Shown one piece after another: positions 1-7,994 of a DNA stretch of 40,432 nt. The first letter of the stretch is position 1; each line of letters opens with the position of its first letter. The position numbers and the translations under genes are program-made. The DNA is taken from positions 1-40,432 of the forward strand of contig CAYFTH010000012.1 of assembly GCA_964346075.1 (NCBI GenBank), read 5' to 3'. This DNA comes from Brumimicrobium sp964346075. GTDB taxonomy: Bacteria; Bacteroidota; Bacteroidia; Flavobacteriales_D; Crocinitomicaceae. The notes below the pieces were generated by a model. The model was given only the letters and a program-made list of their open reading frames with translations. It searched no databases and was not told the origin of the DNA.

Positions 1-60
1 TTAAGATAAAAAAATGTACCATCGCCAATTTATCTTGGGGTAAAGTAGCGGATATACATC

Positions 61-103
61 AAAAAAAGCCTTTCCAATTCAATTGGATGGAAAGGCTTTT
101 TTT
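61..103 (-). terminator. Rho-independent terminator after glyA (bidirectional)
   Basis: A perfect 16-bp inverted repeat (61-76 with 88-103) carries a GCCTTTCCA core flanked by seven A on one side and seven T on the other, around an 11-base loop. It lies 18 bases past the glyA stop on the minus strand. Because both arms end in A/T tracts it could also stop transcription entering on the plus strand from the left. The loop itself holds a nested CCAATT/AATTGG pairing. Bases 1-60 contain nothing I can call. Confidence 0.88.
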
Positions 104-120
104 CTCTAAGGATTCAATAG

Positions 121-1395
121 CTAAAATTCGTAAAGTGGTTTAGGGCTCATGAGTTCTTGAACTTCCTTTTTCACCGCTTTTCGTGTTGCTTCATTGGCGA
201 TATCTGTTATGATACGATCCATAAGTTCAACAATATTTGGAATCTCATCTTCTTTCATGCCTCGAGTTGTGAGCGCAGGCGTACCAACGCGTATTCCAGA
301 GGTTACAAAAGGTGATTCTGTATCAAATGGAACCATGTTCTTATTCACGGTGATATGGGCTTCATTAAGGGCGTTTTCAGCTTGCTTCCCTGTAATGCCT
401 TTCGAGCGAAGGTCAATGAGCATACTGTGATTGTCTGTTCCTCCTGAAATGATTTTATAACCTTTGTTGACAAATGCTTCCGCCATCTTACGCGCATTTT
501 TCACCACTTGTTTTTGGTAGTCTACAAATTTGGGAGAAAGCGCTTCTCCAAAAGCTACAGCTTTTGCCGCAATAACGTGTTCGAGCGGTCCACCTTGTGT
601 ACCTGGAAATACAGCAGCGTCCAATAGCGAAGCCATCGTTCGTAAGTTTCCGTTTTTCCATTTAATACCAAAAGGATTTTCGAAGTTGTTGCGCATCATA
701 ATAATACCACCTCGAGGACCGCGCAATGTTTTGTGGGTTGTAGAAGTGATGATATGACAATATTCGAGAGGATCATTCAATAATTTTGTAGCAATAAGTC
801 CTGCAGGGTGAGAAATATCCGCTAATACGAGTGCGCCGACTTCATCTGCTACCTCGCGAATTCGTTTATAATCCCAGTCGCGACTGTATGCAGATGCTCC
901 ACAGATAATCATTTTAGGTCGGATGCTTTTCGCTTTTTCCTCTAAATCGTTGTAGTCAACTGTGCCTGAAGATTCATCGACACCGTAAAAGTGCGGGTTG
1001 TACAATTTACCTGAATAGTTCACTGGAGATCCATGTGTAAGGTGTCCTCCATGAGATAAGTCAAACCCCAAAATATCGTCACCAGGATTAAGACAAGCCA
1101 ACATCACTGCTGCATTGGCCTGAGCTCCTGAATGGGGCTGAACATTTGCCCAGTTGGCGTTGAATAATTCACACAATCTGTCTATGGCCAGTTGTTCAAC
1201 TTGATCGACAACCTCACAACCTCCATAGTAACGCTTCTGAGGAAGTCCTTCCGCATATTTGTTGGTGAGTACAGATCCCATTGCATCGAGCACGTCCTGG
1301 CTCACAAAGTTTTCTGAGGCAATCAATTCGATGCCGTTGAGTTGTCTTTCGCGTTCGCGATTGATTAAATCAAATATTTCTTTATCTCTATTCAT
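121..1395 (-). CDS. glyA: Serine hydroxymethyltransferase
   Basis: This PLP enzyme interconverts serine plus tetrahydrofolate with glycine plus 5,10-methylene-tetrahydrofolate in the cytoplasm, and is a main source of one-carbon units. The 424-residue product has the full family length. The PLP lysine is K222 in the TTHKTLRGPRGG motif. D193 and H196 (LADISHPAG) are the usual cofactor-contact residues, and the N-terminal ASENF and YYGGCEVVD motifs are intact. The start codon overlaps the stop of the upstream epimerase gene by four bases (ATGA at 1392-1395), so translation is probably coupled. It is the last gene of the DinB/NlpC/epimerase/glyA unit and is followed by a strong terminator. gcvT, which feeds the same pathway, lies separately at 29.2 kb. 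Confidence 0.97.
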   Translation of the reverse strand: MNRDKEIFDLINRERERQLNGIELIASENFVSQDVLDAMGSVLTNKYAEGLPQKRYYGGCEVVDQVEQLAIDRLCELFNANWANVQPHSGAQANAAVMLACLNPGDDILGFDLSHGGHLTHGSPVNYSGKLYNPHFYGVDESSGTVDYNDLEEKAKSIRPKMIICGASAYSRDWDYKRIREVADEVGALVLADISHPAGLIATKLLNDPLEYCHIITSTTHKTLRGPRGGIIMMRNNFENPFGIKWKNGNLRTMASLLDAAVFPGTQGGPLEHVIAAKAVAFGEALSPKFVDYQKQVVKNARKMAEAFVNKGYKIISGGTDNHSMLIDLRSKGITGKQAENALNEAHITVNKNMVPFDTESPFVTSGIRVGTPALTTRGMKEDEIPNIVELMDRIITDIANEATRKAVKKEVQELMSPKPLYEF

Positions 1396-2315
1396 GACGT
1401 ATAATTATAATCGTAAATTTTCTTTAATCCTTCCTGAAGTGTTGTTTCTGGTTTCATACCAGTAAGAGATTCTAATTTTTTAGAACTTCCCACTCGACGT
1501 TCCACCTCATAATCGTATCGTTTTTTTGGAGCGTCAATATAAGCAATATCTGCTTTTGAACCTGTTATTTTTTTGATTTCTTTTGCCAGACGTTCAATAT
1601 TCCACTCTTCCTCATTGGCAATGTTAACGATGTGATATCCTTCTGAATCCATCAATCGCACACAAGCCTCGATCGTGTCATCGATATAGGTGAAATCCCG
1701 GGTTTGTTTTCCAGAGCCAAATACAGTGATGTCTTTATCTTGAGCTGCTTGTTCAAAAAATCGGGGGACTACCATTCGCGTATCTTGATGAGGGCCGTAA
1801 ACATTAAAAAAACGCAGTGCCACAGCATTTAAACCTTTTTCTTCATGATGGGAGGCCAGATATATTTCGTTATAGCGCTTCGCCATTGCGTAGGATGTGC
1901 GTGGATCGACAAGCACTTCTTCAGTGAAGGCGTTTTCAATGGCCGAATGACCATAAATTCCAGAAGTGGAAGCGTAAAGTATTTTTTCTACATTATTGCG
2001 TTCTGCAGCCATCACCACATTGCGCGTTCCGATGACTTCAACATCCATAGTTTCTACTGGTGCATCAGCGACCACATCAACACCGAGCACAGCAGCAAAG
2101 TGATAGATAACGTCACAGCCCACGGATAATTCCAATACAAGTTGACTATCGCGTACATCACCATCAATAAATTTGATGCGTGTGAATATTTCACGATCTA
2201 TTTTGTTGCCTCGTAATAAGTTGTCAAGCACAATTACTTCGTGTCCGTCGTTAACCAATCGCTTGGTTAAGTGACTACCGATAAAACCTGCACCTCCTGT
2301 TATTAATATTTTCAT
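1392..2315 (-). CDS. NAD-dependent sugar-nucleotide epimerase/dehydratase (extended SDR)
   Basis: A 307-residue extended short-chain dehydrogenase/reductase of the kind that epimerises or dehydrates nucleotide sugars for polysaccharide or lipopolysaccharide synthesis. The Rossmann glycine motif is at residues 7-13 (GGAGFIG), followed by a VLDNL acidic turn typical of NAD binding. The catalytic pair is Y142 and K146 (YAMAK) with STS at 116-118 upstream. I chose the ATG at 2315, because MKILITGGAGFIGSH is the standard N-terminus; a longer reading frame to 2375 would add 20 unrelated residues inside the NlpC/P60 gene. It starts 11 bases after the NlpC/P60 stop and overlaps glyA by 4 bases. The exact sugar substrate cannot be read from the sequence; UDP-glucose/UDP-glucuronate-type enzymes are the nearest relatives in motif pattern. 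Confidence 0.9.
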   Translation of the reverse strand: MKILITGGAGFIGSHLTKRLVNDGHEVIVLDNLLRGNKIDREIFTRIKFIDGDVRDSQLVLELSVGCDVIYHFAAVLGVDVVADAPVETMDVEVIGTRNVVMAAERNNVEKILYASTSGIYGHSAIENAFTEEVLVDPRTSYAMAKRYNEIYLASHHEEKGLNAVALRFFNVYGPHQDTRMVVPRFFEQAAQDKDITVFGSGKQTRDFTYIDDTIEACVRLMDSEGYHIVNIANEEEWNIERLAKEIKKITGSKADIAYIDAPKKRYDYEVERRVGSSKKLESLTGMKPETTLQEGLKKIYDYNYTS

Positions 2316-2326
2316 AGTTAATTTTT

Positions 2327-3094
2327 CTATTGATCGTTCAGGTATCTTCTCACACCACAATATCGATGCGAACATTCTTGTCGTTCACGATTAATTATTC
2401 CTTGATTTGTTAGGTCATCAATGCGCACATGACCGTGTGCATGTATGATTTCGTCTTTTCCAAGTGCAATCCCAACGTGGTTTACATTTCCTGTTTCAGG
2501 ATTCGAGAAGAAAACTGCATCTCCGCCCTGTATGGCATTCAACTCAACGGTTAGCCCCTGTTGGAATTGTTGAGATGCGTCACGCTTCAACGGTATACCA
2601 AATTGGCGGTAAACGAGCTGAGTAAACCCCGAGCAATCAATCCCAAAAGGCGATCGCCCCCCCCATAAATAGGGGGAGTTTAAATAATGCTGCGCCAATT
2701 CGACTACAGTTTGATTGTCTTTAGTCGTTATCGGTTCCATCCAACGAAAGGACATTTCATCAATGTTAAATTGCTGTCCGATACTTATCAAAGGAGAACC
2801 CTTTAAAATTGAGATGAACCCCCACGGTGTTTGAAGCGGTTCAATTAATTCTTGAGTGAACGCGTCGACCTGCTGCAATTGCTGAAAAGCGGAATCGCTG
2901 ATTGGAACGACTTGTTTATGATCGATCCAGCCTTCGTAATGATCTGTGGAAGACTGAATGTGAATCCATTGTTGTTGTTGATCTATCAGGGTGGCTGTTT
3001 CTCCAAAGAGCAACTGCGATACCATTTCAGCATCATCTTTCGGAGATTCTCGCATAGGTATCACGGATAATCTGCACATGAAGCGTTGAGCCAT
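2327..3094 (-). CDS. SH3b-NlpC/P60 family cysteine peptidase (YkfC-like)
   Basis: The 255-residue protein has two SH3b-like segments (about 5-65 and 85-120) and a C-terminal NlpC/P60 domain (about 130-250). The catalytic Cys is C154 in DCSGF, the catalytic His is H206 in NHVGIA, and H218 is the likely third polar residue. There is no signal peptide or lipoprotein signal. This layout matches cytoplasmic gamma-D-glutamyl-L-diamino acid endopeptidases such as Bacillus YkfC, which cut recycled murein peptides; that role is inferred, not shown. Translation could begin at M1 or at M6 (3079). It begins 5 bases after the DinB-like gene stop and ends 11 bases before the epimerase, inside one operon. 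Confidence 0.88.
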   Translation of the reverse strand: MAQRFMCRLSVIPMRESPKDDAEMVSQLLFGETATLIDQQQQWIHIQSSTDHYEGWIDHKQVVPISDSAFQQLQQVDAFTQELIEPLQTPWGFISILKGSPLISIGQQFNIDEMSFRWMEPITTKDNQTVVELAQHYLNSPYLWGGRSPFGIDCSGFTQLVYRQFGIPLKRDASQQFQQGLTVELNAIQGGDAVFFSNPETGNVNHVGIALGKDEIIHAHGHVRIDDLTNQGIINRERQECSHRYCGVRRYLNDQ

Positions 3095-3099
3095 CAGTT

Positions 3100-3687
3100 T
3101 TATTTTTTTGGAAAATTAGAATGAGTCATAATATTTTTAATCTGCTGCACGTGGCGTTCATTATGATAAGTAATAAACATGAGCGCATCACCGAGTCTCA
3201 AACGGGCAATTTTACTAATTGAGATAGGGATTTTGACTTTCTTCAGATTAACGTGTTTGGCTGATTCTAAAATTTCTTTTAATTGCTGCTGATTTTCAAT
3301 AAACAAGTTCGCAGCATTTTGATTGACAATCGTCTCATCATGTGAAGGATTGTAATTTTTAGGGGCTTTAAATTTACGTTTGATGTTATTGGCCCGACCC
3401 AATTTCATAGATTTCCAGGCACTTTTTCCTAATGGCGAAGAAACAAAGTGCTCTTTCACACTTTTAAATTTGGTTTTCGAAATTTTCTCGCGAAAATGCT
3501 CATGGTAATAGACCGAATAGGCATTTAAGTGGGAGAGGACTTCCAAAATGTTCCAGCTTCCTACTTTTGGTCGCCAGTTCAATTGTTCTTCACCGAGGTG
3601 GATGCACTTCTTTTTAACAAATTGTTTATTGTCATCAGTTATTTTCTCAAGATGAGCGATAAGTTCCTCGGTATTAAATCCTTTCAT
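3100..3687 (-). CDS. DinB-like putative metal-binding four-helix protein
   Basis: A 195-residue protein with the DinB/YfiT fold signature: a first histidine in helix 2 (H53, LSHLNAY) and an HxxxH pair near the C-terminus (H175 and H179, YHNERH). In this superfamily three histidines bind a divalent metal, and members include thiol-dependent transferases and damage-inducible proteins of unknown activity. GSWNILEVLSHL at about 43-54 is the typical SWS/ILxHL family motif. It is the first gene of the operon that ends with glyA, and a good promoter-like element lies 24 bases upstream. The substrate is unknown. Start ATG at 3687 fits the conserved N-terminus and the promoter distance. Confidence 0.82.
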   Translation of the reverse strand: MKGFNTEELIAHLEKITDDNKQFVKKKCIHLGEEQLNWRPKVGSWNILEVLSHLNAYSVYYHEHFREKISKTKFKSVKEHFVSSPLGKSAWKSMKLGRANNIKRKFKAPKNYNPSHDETIVNQNAANLFIENQQQLKEILESAKHVNLKKVKIPISISKIARLRLGDALMFITYHNERHVQQIKNIMTHSNFPKK

Positions 3688-3710
3688 ATTGAATTCTAAA
3701 TTGTACGATC

Positions 3711-3741
3711 CAAAAATAATATCTTAAACGTGCGTGCACAA
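3711..3741 (-). promoter_or_regulatory. Bacteroidota-type promoter of the DinB-NlpC-epimerase-glyA operon
   Basis: Read on the minus strand, TTG (3741-3739) is followed after 20 bases by TATTTTTG (3718-3711). This fits the Bacteroidota sigma-A consensus TTG-N17-23-TAnnTTTG exactly. The -7 box ends 23 bases before the DinB start codon, giving a short leader. It is the best complete promoter match I found in the window. Confidence 0.65.
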
Positions 3742-3952
3742 CATTTTCCTCTGTTATTTGAGAGAAATTGCATGGAATAGACATTTCATAGAAAGTTTTG
3801 ATCTCCCCTTTTTTGGATGATCTCCCGAAAGATCGAAAAAATAAAATCACGTGCTAAGGAATTGATTCATTCAAAAAAGACTTGAATAGATTACCAGTTG
3901 AAATTTTACGAACCAAAAGGAATGATTAAATTCGCACAACCAAAAATCGAAT

Positions 3953-4726
3953 ATGATGAGCGATGAAAGACCGTTAATTTTAGTTACGAATGATGATGGC
4001 ATCCAATCCAAGGGCATTCGAAGTTTAGTAAATGCTGTAGCACCATTTGGTGATGTCGTGATCGTGGCTCCAGATAAACCGCAATCGGGTATGGGGCATG
4101 CTATAACGGTGAATGACGTGCTTCGTCTGAATGACACACGCCTATTTTCAGAATACACGGCTTATACCTGCACTGGTACACCAGTTGATTCAGTGAAACT
4201 AGGCATTTCTGAAGTGCTTCACCGAAAACCGGATATTTTAGTATCAGGTATCAATCACGGTGAAAATAGTGCTTCGAACGTACTTTATTCAGGAACAATG
4301 TCGGCAGCAGTAGAAGGGGCTATGGAAAATATACCTTCTGTTGGTTTCTCATTGCTCGATTTTGATGCCGATGCTGATTTTTCAAGTTCAGAATGGGCCG
4401 TTGCAGAGGTGATGAAGCGCTTTCTAAAACACGACTTCCCAAAACATACTTGTCTTAATGTGAACATCCCTCGGTTACCTGTAAATGAGGTTAAAGGAGT
4501 TAAGGTTTGCCGTCAGGCCAAAGCCTATTGGGAAGATAGCTTTGACAAGCGTCATGATCAATTTGGAAAACCTTATTATTGGTTGAAAGGGGAGTTCAAT
4601 CGTTCAGATCGAAGTGAAGATACAGATATTTGGGCGTTGGATCACGGGTATGTGAGTATTGTTCCGACTCAGTTCGATATGACCGCTTATCATGCGATCA
4701 GCGAAATTAATGCCTGGGAATTTTAA
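3953..4726 (+). CDS. surE: 5'/3'-nucleotidase SurE
   Basis: SurE is a metal-dependent phosphatase acting on 5'- and 3'-nucleoside monophosphates and short polyphosphates, linked to stationary-phase survival. The 257-residue product has every hallmark: TNDDG at 12-16 with metal ligands D14 and D15, S45 in the APDKPQSGMGHA loop, and N101 in SGINHGEN. Two ATG codons are adjacent (3953 and 3956); either could be used. A weak -7-like TAAATTCG at 3927-3934 precedes it. It starts the plus-strand run surE, small membrane protein, lpxB, with gaps of 9 bases and a 1-base overlap. Confidence 0.96.
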   Translation: MMSDERPLILVTNDDGIQSKGIRSLVNAVAPFGDVVIVAPDKPQSGMGHAITVNDVLRLNDTRLFSEYTAYTCTGTPVDSVKLGISEVLHRKPDILVSGINHGENSASNVLYSGTMSAAVEGAMENIPSVGFSLLDFDADADFSSSEWAVAEVMKRFLKHDFPKHTCLNVNIPRLPVNEVKGVKVCRQAKAYWEDSFDKRHDQFGKPYYWLKGEFNRSDRSEDTDIWALDHGYVSIVPTQFDMTAYHAISEINAWEF

Positions 4727-4735
4727 AACTGTTTT

Positions 4736-5047
4736 ATGAAATTAATGGAAAAATGGGGCAAAAGAATGGACTTCACATGGGTTGGAGTACTTTTGGGTGT
4801 GGTCTTCCCGGTGATCGCCTTCTTTATATTCTGGCAAATTAAATATGGGGAGAAAGATTGGGAGCAATTGTATTATTATATTACGTTGAACAGTGCGAAC
4901 AGAAATGATTTGTTAATTTTTCCGCTTCTGCCAAATCTGGTGTTGTTTTATTTTACGAATTTTCAATGGAGGTGGGATCGCTTCACACTTGGGATTGTAG
5001 CTACCACTGTAATCCTTGCTGTACCTACCGTAATAGCTTTAATTTAA
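4736..5047 (+). CDS. Small three-helix membrane protein between surE and lpxB
   Basis: A 103-residue protein with three predicted membrane segments (about 15-34, 60-75 and 84-103), rich in Trp and Tyr near the membrane borders (KDWEQLYYY, FQWRWDRF). I recognise no domain. It begins 9 bases after surE, and its TAA stop overlaps the ATG of lpxB by one base (TAATG at 5045-5049), so its translation and that of lpxB are likely coupled. Position suggests an accessory membrane function near lipid A synthesis, but this is inference from context only. Confidence 0.78.
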   Translation: MKLMEKWGKRMDFTWVGVLLGVVFPVIAFFIFWQIKYGEKDWEQLYYYITLNSANRNDLLIFPLLPNLVLFYFTNFQWRWDRFTLGIVATTVILAVPTVIALI

Positions 5048-6180
5048 TGCGTAATATTTATATCATTGCAGGTGAGGCTTCAGGAGATTTGCATGGTGCT
5101 AACCTCATGCGAGCATTGAAGAAAAGGGACGAGCAGATCCGTTTCCGTTATTGGGGAGGTGATCGAATGGCCAAAATTTCCGGTTCGCCCGTTAAGCATA
5201 TCAAAGACCTTGCTTTTATGGGGTTTGTTGAGGTGGTTATGAACCTGAGAGCCATCTTTAAAAATTTAAGTTTCTGTAAGGAAGATATTGAAGCTTTTGA
5301 GCCTGATGCGCTCGTGCTAATTGATTATCCGGGATTTAATTTACGCATCGCCAAATGGGCCAAAAAAAAGAAGATTCCAGTCATTTATTATATTTCTCCT
5401 CAGGTTTGGGCCTGGAAAAAAAGGCGTGTTCATACCATTAAAAAAGTGGTGGATAAAATGTTAGTCATTTTACCCTTTGAAAAGGATTTTTATGCCAATT
5501 ACGATATGGATGTTGAATATGTCGGACACCCCCTCATTGATGCTGTAGACGCTTTTCAAGAGCGCGTTTCAAAATTGGACCTAATCGACAAACATCAACT
5601 GGATGACCGGCCATTGATTGCTTTGTTGCCAGGGAGCAGAAAGCAAGAGGTTCAGGTTAAATTACCGATTATGCTCGAAAGTCTGCGGACTTTTAATGAT
5701 TATCAATTTGTTATTGCAGGAGCTCCATCTTTATCGCCTGATTTTTACCGTTTGTTCCTGAAAAATCACGATCACGTTCGGATCATTCATAACGAAACTT
5801 ACGACCTGTTGGCTATTGCAACAGGAGCATTGGTTACTTCGGGAACTGCAACACTGGAAACAGCTTTATTCAGAGTGCCGCAAGTCGTTTGTTACAAAGG
5901 TTCTAAAATATCGTATCAAATTGCGAAACGTCTCGTTCAAGTCGATTATATCAGTCTCGTCAATCTCATATTAGAACGAGAGGCAGTACGCGAACTGATT
6001 CAAAACGAATGTGAACCTGTGCGTATCCAACGGGAATTACGCGCAATTCTTCCGGATGGCGAACGTCATAATCAGCTTATGACAGATTATGATGAATTAA
6101 TCGCGAAGTTGGGGCTCGGCGGTGCGAGCGATAAAGCAGCTGCAGCTGTTTTAAAAATTACTTCCAAAAAAACAGGGTAG
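5047..6180 (+). CDS. lpxB: Lipid-A-disaccharide synthase
   Basis: LpxB joins UDP-2,3-diacylglucosamine and lipid X to make the tetraacyl disaccharide of lipid A at the inner membrane surface (glycosyltransferase family 19). The 377-residue product starts with the family motif AGEASGDLHGA. It carries LIDYPGFNLRIA, the SPQVWAWKKRR motif, LLPGSRKQEV and TSGTATLE in order, and matches the family's usual length of about 380. The ATG at 5047 is chosen because upstream codons in the same frame lie inside the preceding membrane gene and show no LpxB similarity. LpxH, the enzyme making one of its substrates, and LpxK, acting next, are encoded at 31-37.5 kb. Confidence 0.96.
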   Translation: MRNIYIIAGEASGDLHGANLMRALKKRDEQIRFRYWGGDRMAKISGSPVKHIKDLAFMGFVEVVMNLRAIFKNLSFCKEDIEAFEPDALVLIDYPGFNLRIAKWAKKKKIPVIYYISPQVWAWKKRRVHTIKKVVDKMLVILPFEKDFYANYDMDVEYVGHPLIDAVDAFQERVSKLDLIDKHQLDDRPLIALLPGSRKQEVQVKLPIMLESLRTFNDYQFVIAGAPSLSPDFYRLFLKNHDHVRIIHNETYDLLAIATGALVTSGTATLETALFRVPQVVCYKGSKISYQIAKRLVQVDYISLVNLILEREAVRELIQNECEPVRIQRELRAILPDGERHNQLMTDYDELIAKLGLGGASDKAAAAVLKITSKKTG

Positions 6181-6261
6181 TACATGTTATTCAAAGGAAT
6201 GCTGTTGATAAAATATCGACCGCCTTGTTTCAGAACAATAAACCTATTTTAATTTCGCAGT

Positions 6262-7446
6262 GTGCGTGCAATTTTATTCATATTGGTCTTAAATGGCGTG
6301 AGTTTGCTACATGCTCAAACCTTGGATATTGGTCTTTACACTGGCAAATCAATTCAGCGAATAGATTTTTCGTATCTGGAAGGAAGTTATCTTATTCAGG
6401 CAGATACATCAATGTATGGAGCTGTTTTACCCAACGAATTTATTGCTGTAAAACAAGACGATTCAGGAAAACTTCTTATGCGTAAGGGAGTGAAGGTTAT
6501 TGGTCATTTTGATTATATTCGACTTATTCCTACTGGAAAAGATCATGCTATGCGTCTTCGTGCTCGCGAACCAGTACTCAGAGAACGCAAATACCGCGAT
6601 GGTTTTACAATTAAAAATGGGGATAATGGTCTGAGTATTGTAAATAACGTTAGTTATCATCATTATTTGTCGGGGGTTATCGAGTCTGAAGGTGGTGCTG
6701 GAAGACATGTAGAGTATTACAAGGCACAGGCGGTTATATCTCGAACATATGCTATGAAACATGCCCGGCGCCATGCCTCGGATGGCTATAGTTTGTGTGA
6801 TCAGGTGCATTGTCAAGCGTACCACAATATGATGGCGTATGATGACCGTATTGGACAATCTGTGCGATCAACAGCTGGGGTGTATATGGTAGACACGGTC
6901 ACCAACAAATTGGTAGATGGTTATTTTCATGCCAATTGCGGAGGGCAAACGAGCCCGTCTGATTACGTGTGGCGAGAGAAGATACCATACCTCAAAACTT
7001 TTCGAGATACCTTTTGCATATACACACGCCAAGCTACCTGGGAGAAGAAAATCCCTAAATTGCAATGGAGAAGATTTTTAATCAATAATTATTTTTATCC
7101 TGTAGCTGATACAACTTACGGTCCACAAATTTATACGTTTGAGCAGGAAGAAAGGAAGGCTTTTTATATTAGCCCGCACTTGGGAATTCCCCTTCGCGAT
7201 CTTCGCTATCATTTTAAATTAAAGTCTACTTTTTTTTCATGTTATCCCCAAGGTAAATTTGTAGTTCTCAATGGTAGAGGGTATGGACATGGAGTCGGTC
7301 TTTGTCAGGAAGGTGCTATGCGTATGGCACATGAAGGAATAAAGTATCGGCAAATTTTATCCTTTTACTATGATGGTATCGAATTTGAACATTATTTCCA
7401 TCGTATGTACTTCGAACAAGACTATTTAAGTCCTTTTGATTTTTAA
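6262..7446 (+). CDS. Exported SpoIID/LytB-domain protein (putative peptidoglycan lytic enzyme)
   Basis: The 394-residue product has a signal peptide (about 1-18, ending HAQ) and a SpoIID/LytB domain. The domain core YLSGVIESEGG...KAQAVISRTYA places the conserved acidic residue at E141/E143. LCDQVHCQAY (C179, H183, C184) resembles the metal-binding segment of SpoIID. YFHANCGGQTSPSDYVW and GRGYGHGVGLCQEGAMRMA complete the family pattern. SpoIID cleaves denuded glycan strands during sporulation; non-sporulating bacteria use relatives for cell-wall remodelling. The start must be GTG at 6262, because an in-frame stop lies at 6250-6252 and the GTG gives a clean signal peptide. It lies 81 bases after lpxB; a weak -7-like TAATTTCG (6250-6257) sits just in front. 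Confidence 0.9.
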   Translation: MRAILFILVLNGVSLLHAQTLDIGLYTGKSIQRIDFSYLEGSYLIQADTSMYGAVLPNEFIAVKQDDSGKLLMRKGVKVIGHFDYIRLIPTGKDHAMRLRAREPVLRERKYRDGFTIKNGDNGLSIVNNVSYHHYLSGVIESEGGAGRHVEYYKAQAVISRTYAMKHARRHASDGYSLCDQVHCQAYHNMMAYDDRIGQSVRSTAGVYMVDTVTNKLVDGYFHANCGGQTSPSDYVWREKIPYLKTFRDTFCIYTRQATWEKKIPKLQWRRFLINNYFYPVADTTYGPQIYTFEQEERKAFYISPHLGIPLRDLRYHFKLKSTFFSCYPQGKFVVLNGRGYGHGVGLCQEGAMRMAHEGIKYRQILSFYYDGIEFEHYFHRMYFEQDYLSPFDF

Positions 7447-7481
7447 CCCGAAATTCCTGAAAGCATATATCCTGCTAAAAT

Positions 7482-7517
7482 AAGCGGTTGTGCATTGCAA
7501 TAATGCGACGCTTTTTT
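7482..7517 (+). terminator. Putative terminator after the SpoIID-like gene
   Basis: AAGCG (7482-7486) pairs with CGCTT (7509-7513), with an inner stem GCATT/AATGC around a GCAAT loop, and a run of six T follows. The interior bulge makes it imperfect. It lies 36 bases past the stop. Confidence 0.55.
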
Positions 7518-7650
7518 CTCATACATAAGCATAGATGTCGGCGTGCAGCGAGAACACCTGAAACCGCTTGTTAAAAAAAGATAAAGAACTCTTTTTACTT
7601 GAAAAATCATAATATTAGCCATATTTTAATAGAAATATAAAGTTGAGGCA

Positions 7651-7938
7651 ATGGACAAGGTAAAGATAGAACAGGAGATTAAAACGAAGATTAGAGAAGC
7701 ATATTCGAGTTTAAAGGATTTAGAGAAAGAAAAAAGCACGGCAAGTGACTCGATGCAGCGTAAAATCGATGAAAAAATGCAGGAATTAGAGTCGAAAAAG
7801 AATGATATGGATTCTTTTTACGAAGAAATTCTGAATTCTACTGATAAACACGCCAAAGAGATTCAAAAGGAAGTAAATGAACGATTGAGTCATTTTCAAA
7901 ATGTTATGGATGATATAAAATCGCACATCGCATCGTAA
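7651..7938 (+). CDS. Small coiled-coil protein of unknown function
   Basis: A 95-residue highly charged protein (many Glu, Lys, Asp, Met) with no hydrophobic segment, no Cys and a heptad-like pattern over most of its length (about 1-90), so mainly alpha-helical coiled coil. It stands alone between the SpoIID-like gene and convergent recQ, with an AT-rich region in front. I recognise no family. The helical pattern and regular codon use argue that it is a real gene, but its function cannot be inferred. Confidence 0.68.
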   Translation: MDKVKIEQEIKTKIREAYSSLKDLEKEKSTASDSMQRKIDEKMQELESKKNDMDSFYEEILNSTDKHAKEIQKEVNERLSHFQNVMDDIKSHIAS

Positions 7939-7994
7939 ATAAAACGATGAACCTTTTTAAGCTTAAGTGTTCCATACGTGATCAAATTTTACGA

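Noticed and set aside
3..140. Open plus-strand frame at the left window edge
   Set aside because: It runs through the glyA terminator hairpin and into the glyA end, and its translation shows no protein-like pattern.
2316..2375. N-terminal extension of the epimerase (20 extra residues)
   Set aside because: The extension lies inside the NlpC/P60 coding region and precedes the standard Rossmann N-terminus MKILITGGAGFIG.
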